Below, piece by piece: positions 1 to 7,944 of a stretch of 64,000 nucleotides of DNA. The first letter of the stretch is position 1. Every line of letters begins with the position of its first letter. The notes under the pieces are model-generated. The model was given only the letters and a program-made list of their open reading frames with translations, had not been told where the DNA came from and did no database searches. This DNA comes from Micropruina sp963723605 (GTDB taxonomy: Bacteria; Actinomycetota; Actinomycetes; Propionibacteriales; Propionibacteriaceae): contig CAVRRM010000010.1 of the NCBI GenBank assembly GCA_963723605.1, forward strand, positions 310,001 to 374,000. Reading direction: 5' to 3'. The translations under genes and the position numbers were made by a program.

Positions 1-1
1 C

Positions 2-1684
2 GCCGTCCGGTTCCCGCGGCGCCGGACCCTGCTCGGATCCGGCCGGCCGGGCCGGGTGCAGGTGGCTCTGGGTGCCGGCATGCTGGTCGCCGCGCTGGCC
101 GGGGGCCTGGCGCTGGCTCCAGTGCTGCCCGGCACGGACACCGCCCGGGCGGTGCTGCGCTCGGCACTGGAGCCGCCGATCGACGTCCGCAAGTACCCAA
201 CTCCGCTGGTCGGCTTCCGCACCTTCTCGGGCCAGGACCTGAAGCTGTACTGGGACAGGCCGCTGCTGCAGGTGGACGGCGTCGCGTCCGGCAGCCTGCT
301 CCGCTTCGCGGTCCTGGACCGTTGGTCGAGCGCCGCGTGGAGCGGTTTGGGTGAGAGCACGGTGGACGGCAGTGGCTTCCAGCGGCTCGGCGCCCGGGTG
401 CCGAACCCGCCGCTGAGCGGACTGGTCGGTGCGCGGGTGCAGGTGCTCACCGACTACGCCGACAACGCCGGGCTGAACGCCTGGGTGCCGAGCCTCGGCG
501 AGGTCGCCGGGGTGAGCTTCGACGGTGCGGCCGCGCAGGAGCACCGCGACAACTACCGGTTCAACCTGACCACCGACCAGGGCTTCGTTCCCGACCGGCT
601 GCGCTCCGGCGACGTGCTGATGGTGGAGTCGGCCGCGCTGCCGCAGTACGACTCGGTGACCGGCTACCCAGCTCCGGGCGACGGCGACCGGCAGGACGAC
701 ACCGCCTCCGCGTTCCTGGCCCCGACCACCCAGCGGCTGGCCGCCGGCGATGCGGAGCAGTGGTCACAGCTCACCTACATCGCACAGGCGCTGAAGCAGG
801 GTGCTTGGAGCGACGGCACTCGGGCCGGCGAGGAGCAGTACCTGCCCGGCCACGGCCAGTACCGGCTGAACCAGTTCGTCACCGGTCAGCAGTTCGTCGG
901 CAGCGACGAGCAGTACGCAGCCACATTCGCCCTGATGGCCAGCCGGCTGGGCTATCCCTCGCGGGTGGTGTTCGGTGCCGAGGTGCCGGACGGTGGTCAG
1001 ATCCGCGGCAAGAACGTGCAGGCCTGGGTGGAGCTGTCGGTGCAGGGCTACGGCTGGGTCACCGTGCCGACGTCGGTGTTCACCCCGGATCGCAGCAAGC
1101 GTCCCGACCCGAATCAGCAGCAGAACAACAACCAGGAGTCGATCCAGAACGTTCCGCCGCCCAACCCGGTGCCGCCGCCCGGCACCTATCAGGAGATGAC
1201 CGACACCGACCCGGCTTCCGCCCGCGCCGAACTTCCGGTCAGCGATCAGTTCTGGCGGGCGTTCTGGGCGATCGCCCGCTGGGTGGGTCCGCCCCTGATC
1301 GCGCTGCTGGTCATCGCCGGCACGATCCTCGGGGTGAAGGCGCTCCGCAGCCGGCGGCGTCGCACCCGGGGTGCGTTGTCGACCCGGATCGCCGGCGGCT
1401 GGCAGGACCTGCTGGACGCTGCCCGCGACACCGGGCACAGGGTGCCCGGTCAGGCGACCAGGCTGGAACAGAGCGCGGTGGTGGGCCGCGACGACGTCCG
1501 AGAACTCGCCGTGCAGGCCAATGCGGCAGTCTTCGGGGCCGGTGAGATCGGCAATCAGCGGGTCAGTGAGTACTGGGCGTCGGTCGCCGCGGCACGCACG
1601 GCGATGGTGCGCGACCTGCCCTGGTGGCGCCGTCCGCTCGCCCGGCTGAATCTCGCCACGCTGTTCACCCGCATCTCTGGCTGA
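2..1684 (+). CDS. Transglutaminase-like membrane protein, 5' end outside window
   Basis: Resembles the TgpA/DUF3488-type transglutaminase-like proteins of actinobacterial MoxR-DUF58 clusters. The frame is open from base 2, and the family normally has several N-terminal membrane segments before the extracytoplasmic domain, so the true start is probably upstream; the first in-frame GTG here is at 56. Counting from that GTG, residues 275-345 match the transglutaminase core fold, a Pro/Asn/Gln-rich linker follows (about 350-375), then a membrane segment near 410-430 and a basic cytoplasmic tail. All three catalytic positions look replaced: GSDEQYA (residues 282-288) has Asp where the core Cys sits, VQAWVEL has Gln322 for the HAW His, and WVTVPTS has Pro338 for the Asp. 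The product is therefore probably a non-enzymatic, structural or binding version. Its TGA is the first triplet of the repeat array that follows. Confidence 0.75.
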   Translation, partial: AVRFPRRRTLLGSGRPGRVQVALGAGMLVAALAGGLALAPVLPGTDTARAVLRSALEPPIDVRKYPTPLVGFRTFSGQDLKLYWDRPLLQVDGVASGSLLRFAVLDRWSSAAWSGLGESTVDGSGFQRLGARVPNPPLSGLVGARVQVLTDYADNAGLNAWVPSLGEVAGVSFDGAAAQEHRDNYRFNLTTDQGFVPDRLRSGDVLMVESAALPQYDSVTGYPAPGDGDRQDDTASAFLAPTTQRLAAGDAEQWSQLTYIAQALKQGAWSDGTRAGEEQYLPGHGQYRLNQFVTGQQFVGSDEQYAATFALMASRLGYPSRVVFGAEVPDGGQIRGKNVQAWVELSVQGYGWVTVPTSVFTPDRSKRPDPNQQQNNNQESIQNVPPPNPVPPPGTYQEMTDTDPASARAELPVSDQFWRAFWAIARWVGPPLIALLVIAGTILGVKALRSRRRRTRGALSTRIAGGWQDLLDAARDTGHRVPGQATRLEQSAVVGRDDVRELAVQANAAVFGAGEIGNQRVSEYWASVAAARTAMVRDLPWWRRPLARLNLATLFTRISG

Positions 1685-1957
1685 ACGATTGGGGACGGTT
1701 CTTAACCGTTCACCGCATCTCTGAACGATTGGGGACGGTTCTTGACCGTTCACCGCATCTCTGAACGATTGGGGACGGTTCTCAACCGTTCACGCGGGTC
1801 TCTGAACGATTGCGGACGGTTCTTAACCGTTCACCGCTTCTCGGTGAACGATGGGGACGGTTCTCAACCGTTCACGCGGGTCTGAACCAGTTGGGACGGT
1901 TCCTCACCGTTCACGCCTGTCTGGTGCGACTCGGGAACCGTCCCCCATCCGGTTCAG
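1682..1957. repeat. Array of six direct and one inverted copy of a 38-41-bp REP-like element
   Basis: Units begin at 1682, 1722, 1762, 1803, 1845 and 1883. Each reads roughly TGAACGATTGGGGACGGTTC followed by TTAACCGTTCACCGCATCTC. Each unit holds nested inverted repeats (TGAACG with CGTTCA, ACGGTT with AACCGT), so it can fold as a hairpin. The last copy (1933-1957) is inverted and more diverged. The first unit supplies the stop codon of the upstream gene. With its flanks the array fills the 338-bp gap 1685-2022; nothing else is visible there apart from the zinc-ribbon ribosome binding site. Confidence 0.9.
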
Positions 1958-2022
1958 GGGCGATTCGTCTCAGGGGAGGACTCCCCGTGACTCCTGCCTT
2001 GCGACACAGGAGAATGGGGCAC

Positions 2023-2433
2023 ATGACTGCCCTGTCCTGCCCGGCCTGTGGGCTGCAGCAGACGTTGGCGTCCCCGCGGTGCGCCCGGTGCGGAGCGCAA
2101 CTCGGCGGCCCGGCGCCGGCTCCGTTCGTGCCCGCCTCAGCCAGCCAGAGTGCCGCGCCGGCCGAACCAGCCGTCGACGACCGCACGGTGCTGCGGGACG
2201 CGTTGGCGATGCCACCGGCCGAGCCCACGTTCAGCCCCGATCACACCGCGACGATGCCGGCTCAGTTCGGCTCGCACCCGGCCGCGCCCGAGCAGCCCGG
2301 CCTGACCTGGACTCCCGGTGCCCCGCCGCCGGAGCCGACGAAGCCGAGCCTGTTGCAACGAATCTGGCGGCGGATCATCGGAGAGCCGGCTGCGCCAACT
2401 CAAAACCCTCCCGGCGACGCACCCAGGGAATGA
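2023..2433 (+). CDS. Small zinc-ribbon protein, 136 aa
   Basis: A short protein with an N-terminal zinc ribbon (CPAC at residues 6-9 and CARC about 20-23), then a long Pro/Ala/Glu-rich disordered stretch and a short C-terminal basic segment. It may be an adaptor or regulatory protein; I do not recognise a named family. ATG 2023 is preferred because AGGAG lies at 2008-2012 with suitable spacing. The frame stays open upstream into the repeat array, but that part is not protein-like. The last 59 bp overlap tail-to-tail with the convergent transporter gene, so the two mRNAs share complementary 3' ends. It lies downstream of the transglutaminase-like gene, separated by the repeat array. Confidence 0.65.
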   Translation: MTALSCPACGLQQTLASPRCARCGAQLGGPAPAPFVPASASQSAAPAEPAVDDRTVLRDALAMPPAEPTFSPDHTATMPAQFGSHPAAPEQPGLTWTPGAPPPEPTKPSLLQRIWRRIIGEPAAPTQNPPGDAPRE

Positions 2434-3115
2434 CCCGGTAGGTGACCGGTAGAAAGACCACCTCGACGATCACCTTGTAGATGAAGCCGACCAGCGTGTA
2501 GTTCACCAGGGTGGGCAGGTCGATACTGCCGCCGCCCATGAACACACCGAGGGGACCGAACGCGATCAGGCAGAAGACCAGAGTGTCGGCGAACTCGCCG
2601 ACGATCGTGGAACCGATCAACCGCACCCAGAGCCGCTCGGTGCCGAACCGCTGCTTGATCTTGACCAACACCAGGGCGTTGAGGAACTGCCCGGCCAGGT
2701 AGCCGGCCAGGCTGGCCACCACGATCCTCGGGACGAAGCCGAGCACCGCAGCCCAGGCGTCATTGTTGGGCCAGTCGTCCGCCGGCGGTGCGGCCGCCAC
2801 CACCGCGAAGGTGATCGACATCAGCGCGGCCAGCGCGAACCCCGTCCAGATCGCCCGGTGCGCCTTCTTCAGCCCGTACACCTCGGCCAGGATGTCGCCG
2901 AGGATGTAGGTCAGCGGAAACAGGAATGCGCCACCGTCGGTGATGATCGGCAGTACCGGAAACCCGTTCACCTGCCAGCTGGGTCCGAACTGGATCAGTT
3001 TGGTGGCGCCCACGTTGGAGATCAGCAGCAGTCCGCAGAACAGGGCCAGCACCAGGTCGTAGACGGGGCGCGGTGCCGTGGCGATCGCAGGTGTGGCGGT
3101 TCGTGGCTGGGTCAC
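2375..3115 (-). CDS. VUT/YhhQ-family queuosine precursor transporter
   Basis: An integral membrane protein of about 246 aa with around six hydrophobic helices. It carries the family signature near its first third: ISNVGATK, then a PLTYILGDILAEVYG segment followed by KKAHRAIW. Characterised members (E. coli YhhQ) import 7-cyano-7-deazaguanine or related bases for tRNA queuosine synthesis; older annotation is DUF165. The frame is open much further upstream, but homology begins just after the GTG at 3115. A TAAGCT hexamer ends 8 nt before that GTG, consistent with a leaderless or near-leaderless start. No other queuosine genes are in the window, so the exact substrate is inferred from the family. 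Confidence 0.85.
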   Translation of the reverse strand: MTQPRTATPAIATAPRPVYDLVLALFCGLLLISNVGATKLIQFGPSWQVNGFPVLPIITDGGAFLFPLTYILGDILAEVYGLKKAHRAIWTGFALAALMSITFAVVAAAPPADDWPNNDAWAAVLGFVPRIVVASLAGYLAGQFLNALVLVKIKQRFGTERLWVRLIGSTIVGEFADTLVFCLIAFGPLGVFMGGGSIDLPTLVNYTLVGFIYKVIVEVVFLPVTYRVIPWVRRREGFELAQPALR

Positions 3116-3250
3116 GGGTGGCGAGCTTAGTGGTGCGGCCACCGCTGGGTTCACCTGTCGGTACCTCGAACGGGGTGGAGCGCACTGCCGATCTGGTGGC
3201 GGTTCTCCGCGATCCTCGCCCTGCGGGAGGCGAGATGGCAGTCTAGGCAC

Positions 3251-3691
3251 ATGACCGACTTCGACCCCACGATGCCCGATGAGTCTGAGCAACTGGACCA
3301 GTTGCAGGCCGACGAGACCTTGATCGACCGTGGCGTCGCCGATGTGCTGGACGAAGGCTACGTGGCACCCGAGAAGTGGTCGCCCGCGCAGTCCTACGGC
3401 AACACCCTGGCCGAGATGCGGCACGGTGAGAGCCTCGAGCAGCGGCTGATGCAGGAGGAGCCGGACGTGGCCCCCAGGGAGCGCCGCTGGTCGGATGAGC
3501 CCGTCGAGCAGCGCCAGGTGGGCAATCATCGAGCCGGTCGGCTGGTGGGTGCCGACGGCGGCTATGGCGACCCGGACACCGAACCGGAGAGCCTTGGCTA
3601 CGAGGTCGGCATTTCAGGCGGAGCGGCCAGCGCCGAAGAGGCCGCCATGCACATCATCGACGACTACGAGGACGAGGACGACGACGACTGA
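3251..3691 (+). CDS. DUF5709-type acidic protein
   Basis: A 146-aa, strongly acidic soluble protein with the look of the actinobacterial DUF5709 family: LDEGYVAPEKW near residue 34, an internal SLEQRLMQEEPDV segment, a C-terminal SAEEAAMHI motif and a final run of Asp and Glu. No catalytic motif is visible and its role is unknown. Start ATG 3251 has no Shine-Dalgarno sequence; a CAGTCT hexamer ends 6 nt before it, so transcription may begin at or next to the ATG. It is divergent from the transporter gene, sharing a 135-bp promoter region. Confidence 0.75.
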   Translation: MTDFDPTMPDESEQLDQLQADETLIDRGVADVLDEGYVAPEKWSPAQSYGNTLAEMRHGESLEQRLMQEEPDVAPRERRWSDEPVEQRQVGNHRAGRLVGADGGYGDPDTEPESLGYEVGISGGAASAEEAAMHIIDDYEDEDDDD

Positions 3692-3826
3692 GCCGTCGCC
3701 GCCGATCGCGCGGTATCCCTCGACTGGTGGCTGCGGGCACGCCTGAAGGGGTGAAGCCTCGGGTTTGGCCTCCCTACCGGCAGCCTGGCCCGCTAGCCTT
3801 CGAGAACCCGATCGAAGGAGATTCCG

Positions 3827-4024
3827 ATGAGCGAAGAGAACCACGGCGGCGACATCTCGTCCGGTTTCGGTGAATCGAAAGTCACCGGACCCGTGTCGGA
3901 CGAGAAGGCCGAGCAGATGCTGCACGGTGGCCCGCCGGCCTCCGATTCCGAAGGCGGCGACACCGAGGGCGACAACGCCGAACAGGACGCAGCCAACGAC
4001 GAGCAGGACCCCAGCCGGAGCTGA
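3827..4024 (+). CDS. Small acidic hypothetical protein, 65 aa
   Basis: A very hydrophilic, Asp/Glu/Gly-rich peptide with no cysteines or membrane segment, predicted to be disordered. A consensus GAAGGAG lies 7 nt before ATG 3827 and a TAGCCT hexamer at 3794-3799 fits a promoter -10, so it has its own expression signals. It is not recognisable as a named family. The following 88 bp up to the convergent kinase-like gene carry no clear terminator. Confidence 0.6.
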   Translation: MSEENHGGDISSGFGESKVTGPVSDEKAEQMLHGGPPASDSEGGDTEGDNAEQDAANDEQDPSRS

Positions 4025-4112
4025 CCGGAGTCCGCCATTCAGGGCTGGGTCCGGAAGCTGTCCGGCGGTGGTCTTGACTGCGTCGGGTAGGGATTCCGGC
4101 GTTCGCCGGTGG

Positions 4113-4742
4113 TCACTCCATGGTGACGATGGCGTCCGCGGCGGCCCGGCCGGCGGCGACCAGTCGTGCGTTGGCCTCGTCCACTGTGCGCACCCAGTAC
4201 TCGGCGTGCTCCCGGGTGTCCCCGTGGCCGAGGCGGCGCTTGATCAACCGGTCGCAGCGTTCCTCGTCGGCAAGCTCCAGGTACCAGACCAGGTCAAGGT
4301 GCGGGCGGACCGCGCCCCAGCCGAACTCCTCCTGCAACAGGTAGTTGCCCTCGGTGACCACCAGCGACACCGACGGATCGACCCGTACCGCGCTGCCGAT
4401 CGACTCCTCCAGGTCGCGGTCGAACCGCGGGGCGTACAGGGCGGCCTCCTGATTGCGCAGCCGGGCCAGCAGGGCGGTGTAGCCGTCGACGTCAAAGGTG
4501 TCCGGGGCGCCCTTCCGGTCATGCCGATCGAGTCGGTGGAGCTCAGCGTTGGCCAGGTGGAAGCCATCCATGCCGACCACCACCATGGCGTCGCCGATCC
4601 GCTGCTGGATGAGCGCCGACAGGGTGGACTTGCCAACCCCGGGCGGTCCGACCAGCCCCAGCAGGTGCCGCCCACCGAGCGCGGAGAGGTCGGCGGCGCG
4701 GTCAACCGCCTCGTCCATCAGCATGGACACAGCATGGCCCAC
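4113..4742 (-). CDS. P-loop nucleoside/nucleotide kinase family protein
   Basis: About 209 aa. The Walker A motif GPPGVGKST lies near residues 32-40, and GMDGFHLAN followed by RKGAPDTFDVDGY matches the uridine kinase/phosphoribulokinase superfamily branch typified by E. coli YggC. These kinases phosphorylate a small sugar or nucleoside with ATP; the actual substrate cannot be read from sequence. A lid-like segment with several Arg residues lies near residue 165. Start is uncertain between ATG 4742 and in-frame ATGs at 4724 and 4718. The gene stands alone, convergent with the acidic-protein gene and divergent from phoH. Confidence 0.75.
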   Translation of the reverse strand: MGHAVSMLMDEAVDRAADLSALGGRHLLGLVGPPGVGKSTLSALIQQRIGDAMVVVGMDGFHLANAELHRLDRHDRKGAPDTFDVDGYTALLARLRNQEAALYAPRFDRDLEESIGSAVRVDPSVSLVVTEGNYLLQEEFGWGAVRPHLDLVWYLELADEERCDRLIKRRLGHGDTREHAEYWVRTVDEANARLVAAGRAAADAIVTME

Positions 4743-4808
4743 CCGTTCGAGCGCGCCAAGGGCGTGGGTGGCAGGGCTAAACTTCCGATGTTCGATTCAA
4801 GGAGGAAC

Positions 4809-5810
4809 ATGCGAGAAGCCGACAGCGAACTGACTGAGCCCACGGGCGTGCGCCGAGTCACCGTTCCCGCGTCGGTCGACATGGTCAATGTGCTGGGCCC
4901 GAGGGATGCGTTCCTGCGCATCCTGGAGCGCGAACTGGCTGCCGATGTGCACGTCCGCGGCAACGAGGTGACCTTCACCGGCCAGCCGACCGACGTCACG
5001 GTGGGGGCCGAGGTGCTGACCGAGTTGATCACCATCGTCCGCACCGGGCAGGGGCTGACCGACGACGCGGTCGAGCGGGTGGTCGGCATGACCGCACTCT
5101 CGGCCGAGACCCTGCGTCCGGCGGAGGTGCTGACCCAGAACATCCTGTCCAGTCGGGGTCGCACGATCCGGCCCAAGACGCTCAACCAGAAGCGCTACGT
5201 GGACGCCATCGACGCCCACACGGTGGTGTTCGGCATCGGTCCGGCCGGTACCGGCAAGACGTATCTGGCAATGGCGAAGGCCGTCCAGGCGCTGCAGTCC
5301 AAGGAAGTGAACCGGATCATTCTGACCCGGCCCGCCATCGAGGCCGGCGAGCGGCTGGGTTTCCTGCCCGGCACCCTGAACGACAAGATCGACCCGTACC
5401 TGCGGCCCCTGTATGACGCCCTGCACGACATGGTGGACCCGGACTCGGTGCCGCGGCTGTTGACCGCCGGCACCATCGAGGTGGCCCCGTTGGCGTACAT
5501 GCGCGGACGCTCGCTCAACGACGCTTTCATCATTCTGGACGAGGCGCAGAACACCTCGATGGAGCAGATGAAGATGTTCCTGACCCGGCTCGGCTTCGGC
5601 TCCAAGATCGTTGTCACCGGTGACGTCACCCAGGTCGACCTGCCCACCGGCACCCGGTCGGGACTGCGCATGGTGCAGGGCATTCTGGACGGCGTGGACG
5701 ACATCGCCTTCTGCCAGCTGACCAACCATGACGTGGTGCGGCACAAGCTGGTCGGCCGGATCGTGGCGGCCTATGACCGATTCGAATCCACCGAACCGCG
5801 GGAGCGCTGA
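4809..5810 (+). CDS. phoH: PhoH-family ATPase
   Basis: 333 aa, the usual PhoH (PhoH/YbeZ) length. Walker A GIGPAGTGKT lies near residue 142 and Walker B IILDEAQN near 240; the RNA-helicase-like core fills the C-terminal two thirds and an N-terminal domain precedes it. PhoH proteins are cytoplasmic ATPases linked to RNA processing and usually sit next to ybeY, as here. ATG 4809 is chosen because AAGGAGG ends 3 nt before it; the longer upstream open frame is not conserved-looking. A TAAACT hexamer at 4778-4783 is a plausible -10, giving a leader of about 20 nt. Confidence 0.93.
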   Translation: MREADSELTEPTGVRRVTVPASVDMVNVLGPRDAFLRILERELAADVHVRGNEVTFTGQPTDVTVGAEVLTELITIVRTGQGLTDDAVERVVGMTALSAETLRPAEVLTQNILSSRGRTIRPKTLNQKRYVDAIDAHTVVFGIGPAGTGKTYLAMAKAVQALQSKEVNRIILTRPAIEAGERLGFLPGTLNDKIDPYLRPLYDALHDMVDPDSVPRLLTAGTIEVAPLAYMRGRSLNDAFIILDEAQNTSMEQMKMFLTRLGFGSKIVVTGDVTQVDLPTGTRSGLRMVQGILDGVDDIAFCQLTNHDVVRHKLVGRIVAAYDRFESTEPRER

Positions 5811-5811
5811 G

Positions 5812-6267
5812 TTGAGCGTCGATCTGAACAACGAGTCCGGCGTCGCCGTCGACGAGCAGCGCCTGGTCGCCCTGGCCCTGTTCGCGCTGGACTCCCTGCG
5901 GATCCATCCGCAGGCCGAGTTGTCGGTGCTGCTGGTGGACGAGGCGACGATGGCCGCGTACCACGAGAAGTACATGGACGAGCCCGGTCCGACCGACGTG
6001 CTCAGCTTTCCGATGGACGAGATGCGTCCGCCCAAGGACGGCGAGGAGCCGCCGCTCGGCATGCTCGGCGACATCGTCCTCTGCCCGACGGTGACCGCCG
6101 CTCAGGCGGCCACGTCGGACCGGACCGCTGACGAGGAGGCGGACTACCTGCTGATCCATGGACTGCTGCACCTGCTCGGCCACGACCATGCCGAGGCCGA
6201 TGAGAAGAAGGTCATGTTCGACCTCAACGACCGGATCATCGCCGGCTGGCAGGCCAGTCGGCGCTGA
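5812..6267 (+). CDS. ybeY: Endoribonuclease YbeY
   Basis: 151 aa. The zinc-binding signature HGLLHLLGHDH (His at about residues 116, 120 and 126) and the upstream TDVLSFPMD segment identify the rRNA-maturation endoribonuclease YbeY. The start is taken as TTG 5812, one base after the phoH stop with GGGAG just upstream, so the two genes are translationally coupled. No ATG or GTG gives a better family-length product. The gene ends just before a strong hairpin. Confidence 0.93.
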   Translation: MSVDLNNESGVAVDEQRLVALALFALDSLRIHPQAELSVLLVDEATMAAYHEKYMDEPGPTDVLSFPMDEMRPPKDGEEPPLGMLGDIVLCPTVTAAQAATSDRTADEEADYLLIHGLLHLLGHDHAEADEKKVMFDLNDRIIAGWQASRR

Positions 6268-6336
6268 CCGTCCATTCGCTGGCGTGGGAGCGGTAGTTTC
6301 GCAGCGCACACCGCCTGGCTGACCTGAGTCCGCTAT

Positions 6337-6360
6337 CCGCTCGCCAACCTTGGCGAGCGG
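6337..6360. terminator. Bidirectional hairpin between ybeY and zwf
   Basis: CCGCTCGCCAA and TTGGCGAGCGG form a perfect 11-bp stem with a 2-nt loop (more likely 4-6 nt after fraying). It sits between two convergent genes and can act for both. No U-tract follows. Confidence 0.65.
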
Positions 6361-6387
6361 AAAGTACTGGGGTGAGCGGATGCGCGG

Positions 6388-7749
6388 TCAGTTCCAGTTC
6401 GACGGCCCGGACGAGCCGGCTCGGTACTCGTCCATCGGCACGGTGTTCTGCTGCCAGGCCTCCAACACGGGACCGAGGATCCGCCAGCAGTCCTCGGCCA
6501 CGTCGTTGCGCACCGAGAGCATTGGGTCGCCGTCCATGATGTGGCCGAGAATCTCGCCGTAAGGGCGTACCGGGCTGTCGCCGATCTCGGCACTCAGCAC
6601 GGTCGGTTCCAGATCGAACTTGTTGCCGGCGCCGCTGGTGGACAACTGCACCTGCAGGACCTCATGCGACATGCCGAGGACGATCACGTTGGGTTCGGCC
6701 TTGTTGTGGAAGCCGGCCGGCTGGAAGGCCTCCTTGAAAATGATCGTGATGGCGTTGACGCCGTCGCCCAGGGCCTTGCCGCTGCGCAGCCGGATCGGAA
6801 TGCCGTGCCAGCGCGGGCTGCGGATCTCGACGGTCACCTCGGCGAGTGTCTCGGTGTTGCGGGCAGGGTCCACACCGGCTTCGTCGACGTAGTTGGGCAC
6901 GTCGTGGTCGCCGATCCGGCCGGCGGTGTAGCGGGCCCGGCGGGAGGCCAGCAGCGGGTCGTCCGCCCACAGGTTGGTCGCGCGCAGCACATGGGCCTGG
7001 AGGTCGCGAAGCTCCCCGGCCTCGATCCGGTTCGGCGCCTCCATGCAGAGCAGAGCCATCACCAGCAACAGGTGGCTCTGGATCATGTCTTTCAGTGCGC
7101 CGGCGTGGTCGTAGTAGCCCGAGCGCCCCTCCAGCGCGAGCGTCTCATCCATGACGATCTCGATCCGGTCCACGTTGTCGCGGTTCCAGACCGGTTCGAG
7201 CACCCGGTTGGTGAAGCGCAGGCCGAGCAGGTTGAGCACTGTCGACTTGCCCAGAAAGTGATCGACCCGGAAGACCCGGTGCTCGGGCACCAACCTGGCC
7301 AGTAACTCGTTGAACCGGTGCGCGCTGTCACCGTCGGTGCCGAACGGCTTCTCGATGGCCAGGCTGACGTTGCCCGGCAGGTCGATCGTGGCCAACGCCT
7401 CGCAGGTCTTCATCGAGATCGCGGGTGGCAGGGCGAAGTAGAGCACCACGGGGCCGCTGATCCCGCCCAGCAGGCCCAACAGGTCGTCGGCGTTGGTGGC
7501 GTCGATGCGCCGATAGGTTGTGGTGGCGACCAGGGCGTCGATCCGGGCCTGCTTGCAGCCGGACGATGCCAGTGCGGCCGACACCTGATCGCGCCATTGC
7601 TGGTCGGTGAGTTCCTCGGCGGCGGCACCGATCAGGTTGACCAGTCGGGCCGGCTGGGCCGCGAGCAGCGTGCCCAGTCCGGGCAGCAGCAGCCGATGGG
7701 TCAGGTCGCCGGACGCGCCCATGATGATCAAGGTCGTTGCATCGGCCAC
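6388..7749 (-). CDS. zwf: Glucose-6-phosphate dehydrogenase
   Basis: 453 aa. The NADP-binding motif GASGDLTHR is at residues 11-19, EKPFG at 133-137 and the active-site signature RVDHFLGKST at 161-170. It catalyses glucose 6-phosphate oxidation to 6-phosphogluconolactone in the oxidative pentose phosphate pathway. GTG 7749 is preceded by AAGGAG at 7-nt spacing. TAGCCT on the minus strand (7782-7787) is a likely -10. No opcA, pgl or tal is adjacent, so this monocistronic copy may be an additional isozyme. Confidence 0.92.
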   Translation of the reverse strand: MADATTLIIMGASGDLTHRLLLPGLGTLLAAQPARLVNLIGAAAEELTDQQWRDQVSAALASSGCKQARIDALVATTTYRRIDATNADDLLGLLGGISGPVVLYFALPPAISMKTCEALATIDLPGNVSLAIEKPFGTDGDSAHRFNELLARLVPEHRVFRVDHFLGKSTVLNLLGLRFTNRVLEPVWNRDNVDRIEIVMDETLALEGRSGYYDHAGALKDMIQSHLLLVMALLCMEAPNRIEAGELRDLQAHVLRATNLWADDPLLASRRARYTAGRIGDHDVPNYVDEAGVDPARNTETLAEVTVEIRSPRWHGIPIRLRSGKALGDGVNAITIIFKEAFQPAGFHNKAEPNVIVLGMSHEVLQVQLSTSGAGNKFDLEPTVLSAEIGDSPVRPYGEILGHIMDGDPMLSVRNDVAEDCWRILGPVLEAWQQNTVPMDEYRAGSSGPSNWN

Positions 7750-7944
7750 TGAATGCTCCTTCTGAACGGGGTGCGTCGTTCAGGCTAGTGGACAGCGTCG
7801 GCAGGCGGCGGAAACGCGCGTCCGGTCGCCGGCGGGGCACTTCCCAGCTAGGGACGGCGGCAATCGGGCGGGTGCCCTGGCCGAGGGCCGTGCCGTAGAC
7901 TGCAGGCTCGACAACACGCGTACGAAACGAGTGATGACACCCTG

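Noticed and set aside
764..1753. Minus-strand frame running from the repeat array into the transglutaminase gene
   Set aside because: Arg-rich, no domain features, codon positions mirror the plus-strand gene.
1682..1957. CRISPR-like array
   Set aside because: Units follow each other without unique spacers, carry their own dyads and vary in length; no cas genes nearby.
3870..4808. Long N-terminal extension of PhoH
   Set aside because: It is an out-of-phase reading of the acidic-protein gene and the antisense of the kinase gene; PhoH starts at a consensus ribosome site at 4809.
4797..6074. 425-aa minus-strand frame opposite phoH/ybeY
   Set aside because: Low-complexity, His/Gly/Gln-rich translation typical of an antisense shadow of a high-GC gene.
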